Shown piece by piece: positions 62,570 to 64,000 of a DNA stretch of 64,000 nucleotides. The stretch's first letter is position 1. The number at the start of each line of letters is the position of its first letter. The position numbers and the translations under genes are program-made. The stretch is from Lentinus brumalis (Eukaryota > Basidiomycota > Agaricomycetes > Polyporales > Polyporaceae), in contig MARA01000026.1 in NCBI GenBank assembly GCA_001792895.1, positions 310,001 through 374,000 of the forward strand, read 5' to 3'. The notes below the pieces were generated by a model, which saw only the letters and a list, made by a program, of their open reading frames with translations, did no database searches and was not told the DNA's origin.

Positions 62570-64000
62570 ATGTTAACCACCACGCTCTCACGGACGGGAC
62601 GGGTTCTCGCGAAGCCCACGCTGCGGCGAGGGTTCGTGTCCTCCGCTCCGAGCTTCAACTCCGGGGCGGTGCTCCACCGGTCGACAGAACTCGGTGCGGT
62701 GGAGGAAACTGAGGATATCGCGACGATGGACAAGCTGTTAAAGGAATTCCGTAAGAGCTACGCTTCGTCTCTATATCCCTGTGCTGAGCTGGCCTTATAG
62801 GCAACCGTGCGGACCCCGCTCACCACTCGTAAGTGCACGATCCGACGTAGCACTGCCGCCGAGTCATACTGACATACCACGCAGAGTCCTCCCGATACGC
62901 TCCAGAGGCCTTTGGTCCGAGGCCTTGGGCCGCCTCCGAGTCTCTGATGACTCGTCAGCGACAAAGGCAGAGGTCAATTCGAGCTCCAGCGGAAGTCACG
63001 AGCTACAGCCACGACGCATGCAGGACTCCTACTGCGAAATCCAGCTGCCATTCGCGTCCTCACCCGAGTTCCTGGAGAACTACACCAACGCGTCGGGCGG
63101 GATCCGCACAGGCCTGCTCATGGAGCACCTCGATTCGCTCGCGGGTAGCATCGCGTACAAGCACATGCTGGGTCCCGACGTGTCCAAGTTGCCGAAGGAC
63201 GCCGGGTTCTACATCGTCACCGCGTCTGTTGACAGGCAAGTGACTCACGTTCCCATCAGATATTTCGCTCACGCCTGTCATCATCAGATTGGACATGTTG
63301 ACTTCTTTGTATCCAGTCCGTGACATGCGGCTTGACGGACAGGTTATCCACACCGGGAAGAGCTCCATGGAGATCGCAGTGCGCATGGAGGCTGTGGGCA
63401 AGGACGGGACCGAGAAGACCGTCATGCTTGGTACAGCGCGCCCCCATATTCGCCCAACTATCGCTCTTACTCGGTCTCCACAGGTCGATTCTGCATGGTC
63501 TGCAGAGATGCACGGACACACCAAGCGACTCCCGTCAACCCACTAGTTCTCGAGACCCCGGAGGATCAAACATTGTTCAACCTCGGCGAAGGTACGTCAG
63601 CTCAGTCTCCCTTGTTTGAAGGGTGGGTGCCAACCCCGTTGTACAGTTCATAGAAGGAGGCGAGCGACTCGCGCAGGGAGGTCCCTGAGTCGCGTGCCTC
63701 CGTCATCGTCCGAAGCCGAGGCGCTTCACTCGCTCTACTTGAAGTATGGAGATGAGCAGCGTGCATCGACAGCTGACATCGAAAGGGTGTTCATGGGCGA
63801 TACTCGTCTCGAGAAGACGATGATCATGTTCCCGCAGGAGCGCAAGTGAGTATCTATGACCTGTCACATCCACTATGCTGATTCCGTCTGTGCAGCGTAC
63901 ACCAGAAGATCTTCGGAGGTAGGCACTGTCCTGTAAGATTGTCCCACAATGCTCACTCCTAACTCAGGCTACTTGATGCGCCTCGCCTACGAGCTTGGCT
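62570..64000 (+). CDS. Mitochondrial acyl-CoA thioesterase (ACOT9-like), partial
   Basis: Hydrolyses acyl-CoA to free acid and CoA. Eight in-phase exons are visible: 62570-62750, 62801-62828, 62885-63235, 63288-63430, 63484-63591, 63647-63845, 63896-63918, 63968-64000; the gene continues off the right edge. The N-terminus (MLTTTLSRTGRVLAKPTLRR) is Arg/Ser/Thr-rich without acids, a likely mitochondrial presequence. The first HotDog domain has SGGIRTGLLMEHLDSLAGSI, DAGFYIVTASVDRLDM and GKSSMEIAVRMEAV; the second begins with NVHQKIFGGYLMRLAYELG. The tandem HotDog layout is that of ACOT9-type enzymes. The third intron (63236-63287) has a GC donor. Confidence 0.9.

Noticed and set aside
1..64000. 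CRISPR arrays or bacterial operons
   Set aside because: No regularly spaced repeats with unique spacers and no ribosome-binding-site operons; the gene structure is eukaryotic.

Overview
The window is nuclear DNA of a filamentous fungus, most likely an Agaricomycete (Basidiomycota). Genes carry many short GT-AG introns of about 50-70 nt, and the mix of a KDZ-type cysteine-cluster gene, a TET/JBP-like oxygenase, a Helitron and a Tad-like LINE is typical of that class. No bacterial operon structure, CRISPR array or rRNA is visible.

Region A (1-20 kb): intron-rich and mostly lineage-specific genes. Two are clear: a class I ribonucleotide reductase large subunit (3713-6454, +) and, about 12 kb away, a small subunit (18628-19768, -). 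Both keep their catalytic residues and splice in phase, but both are odd: the large subunit has altered specificity loops and the small subunit lacks the usual docking tail. Between them lie a MYND-like gene, a coiled-coil gene, a 709-bp hAT-like MITE with a perfect 8-bp target duplication and two tRNA-like segments, and several fragmentary genes.

Region B (20-37 kb): mobile DNA. A Helitron (DUF6570-like N-terminus, Rep, PIF1-type helicase) is followed at once by a reverse-strand Tad-like LINE of about 9.8 kb, bounded by a 12-bp target duplication and an oligo-T (poly-A) end. Both have broken reading frames.

Region C (37-57 kb): an HSP20 gene; lineage-specific multi-exon genes, including a Cys-rich protein, an F-box/nucleotidyltransferase-like protein and a repeat-rich protein; several minisatellites; and an acetate kinase relic. 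It ends with a convergent pair: a 578-residue TET/JBP-like 2-oxoglutarate oxygenase (51718-53994, +) and a KDZ-associated CxC5/CxC6 gene (54341-56648, -). This pair is the most interesting candidate system, because DNA-modifying TET/JBP genes and KDZ elements are known to have expanded together in mushrooms.

Region D (57-64 kb): a sparse stretch, then a divergent pair: an HNH-like protein (-) and a mitochondrial ACOT9-like acyl-CoA thioesterase (+) that runs off the right end.

Gene models with in-phase exon chains are the large and small RNR subunits, HSP20, the Cys-rich gene, the oxygenase, the HNH-like gene and the thioesterase. Models at the left end are partial.
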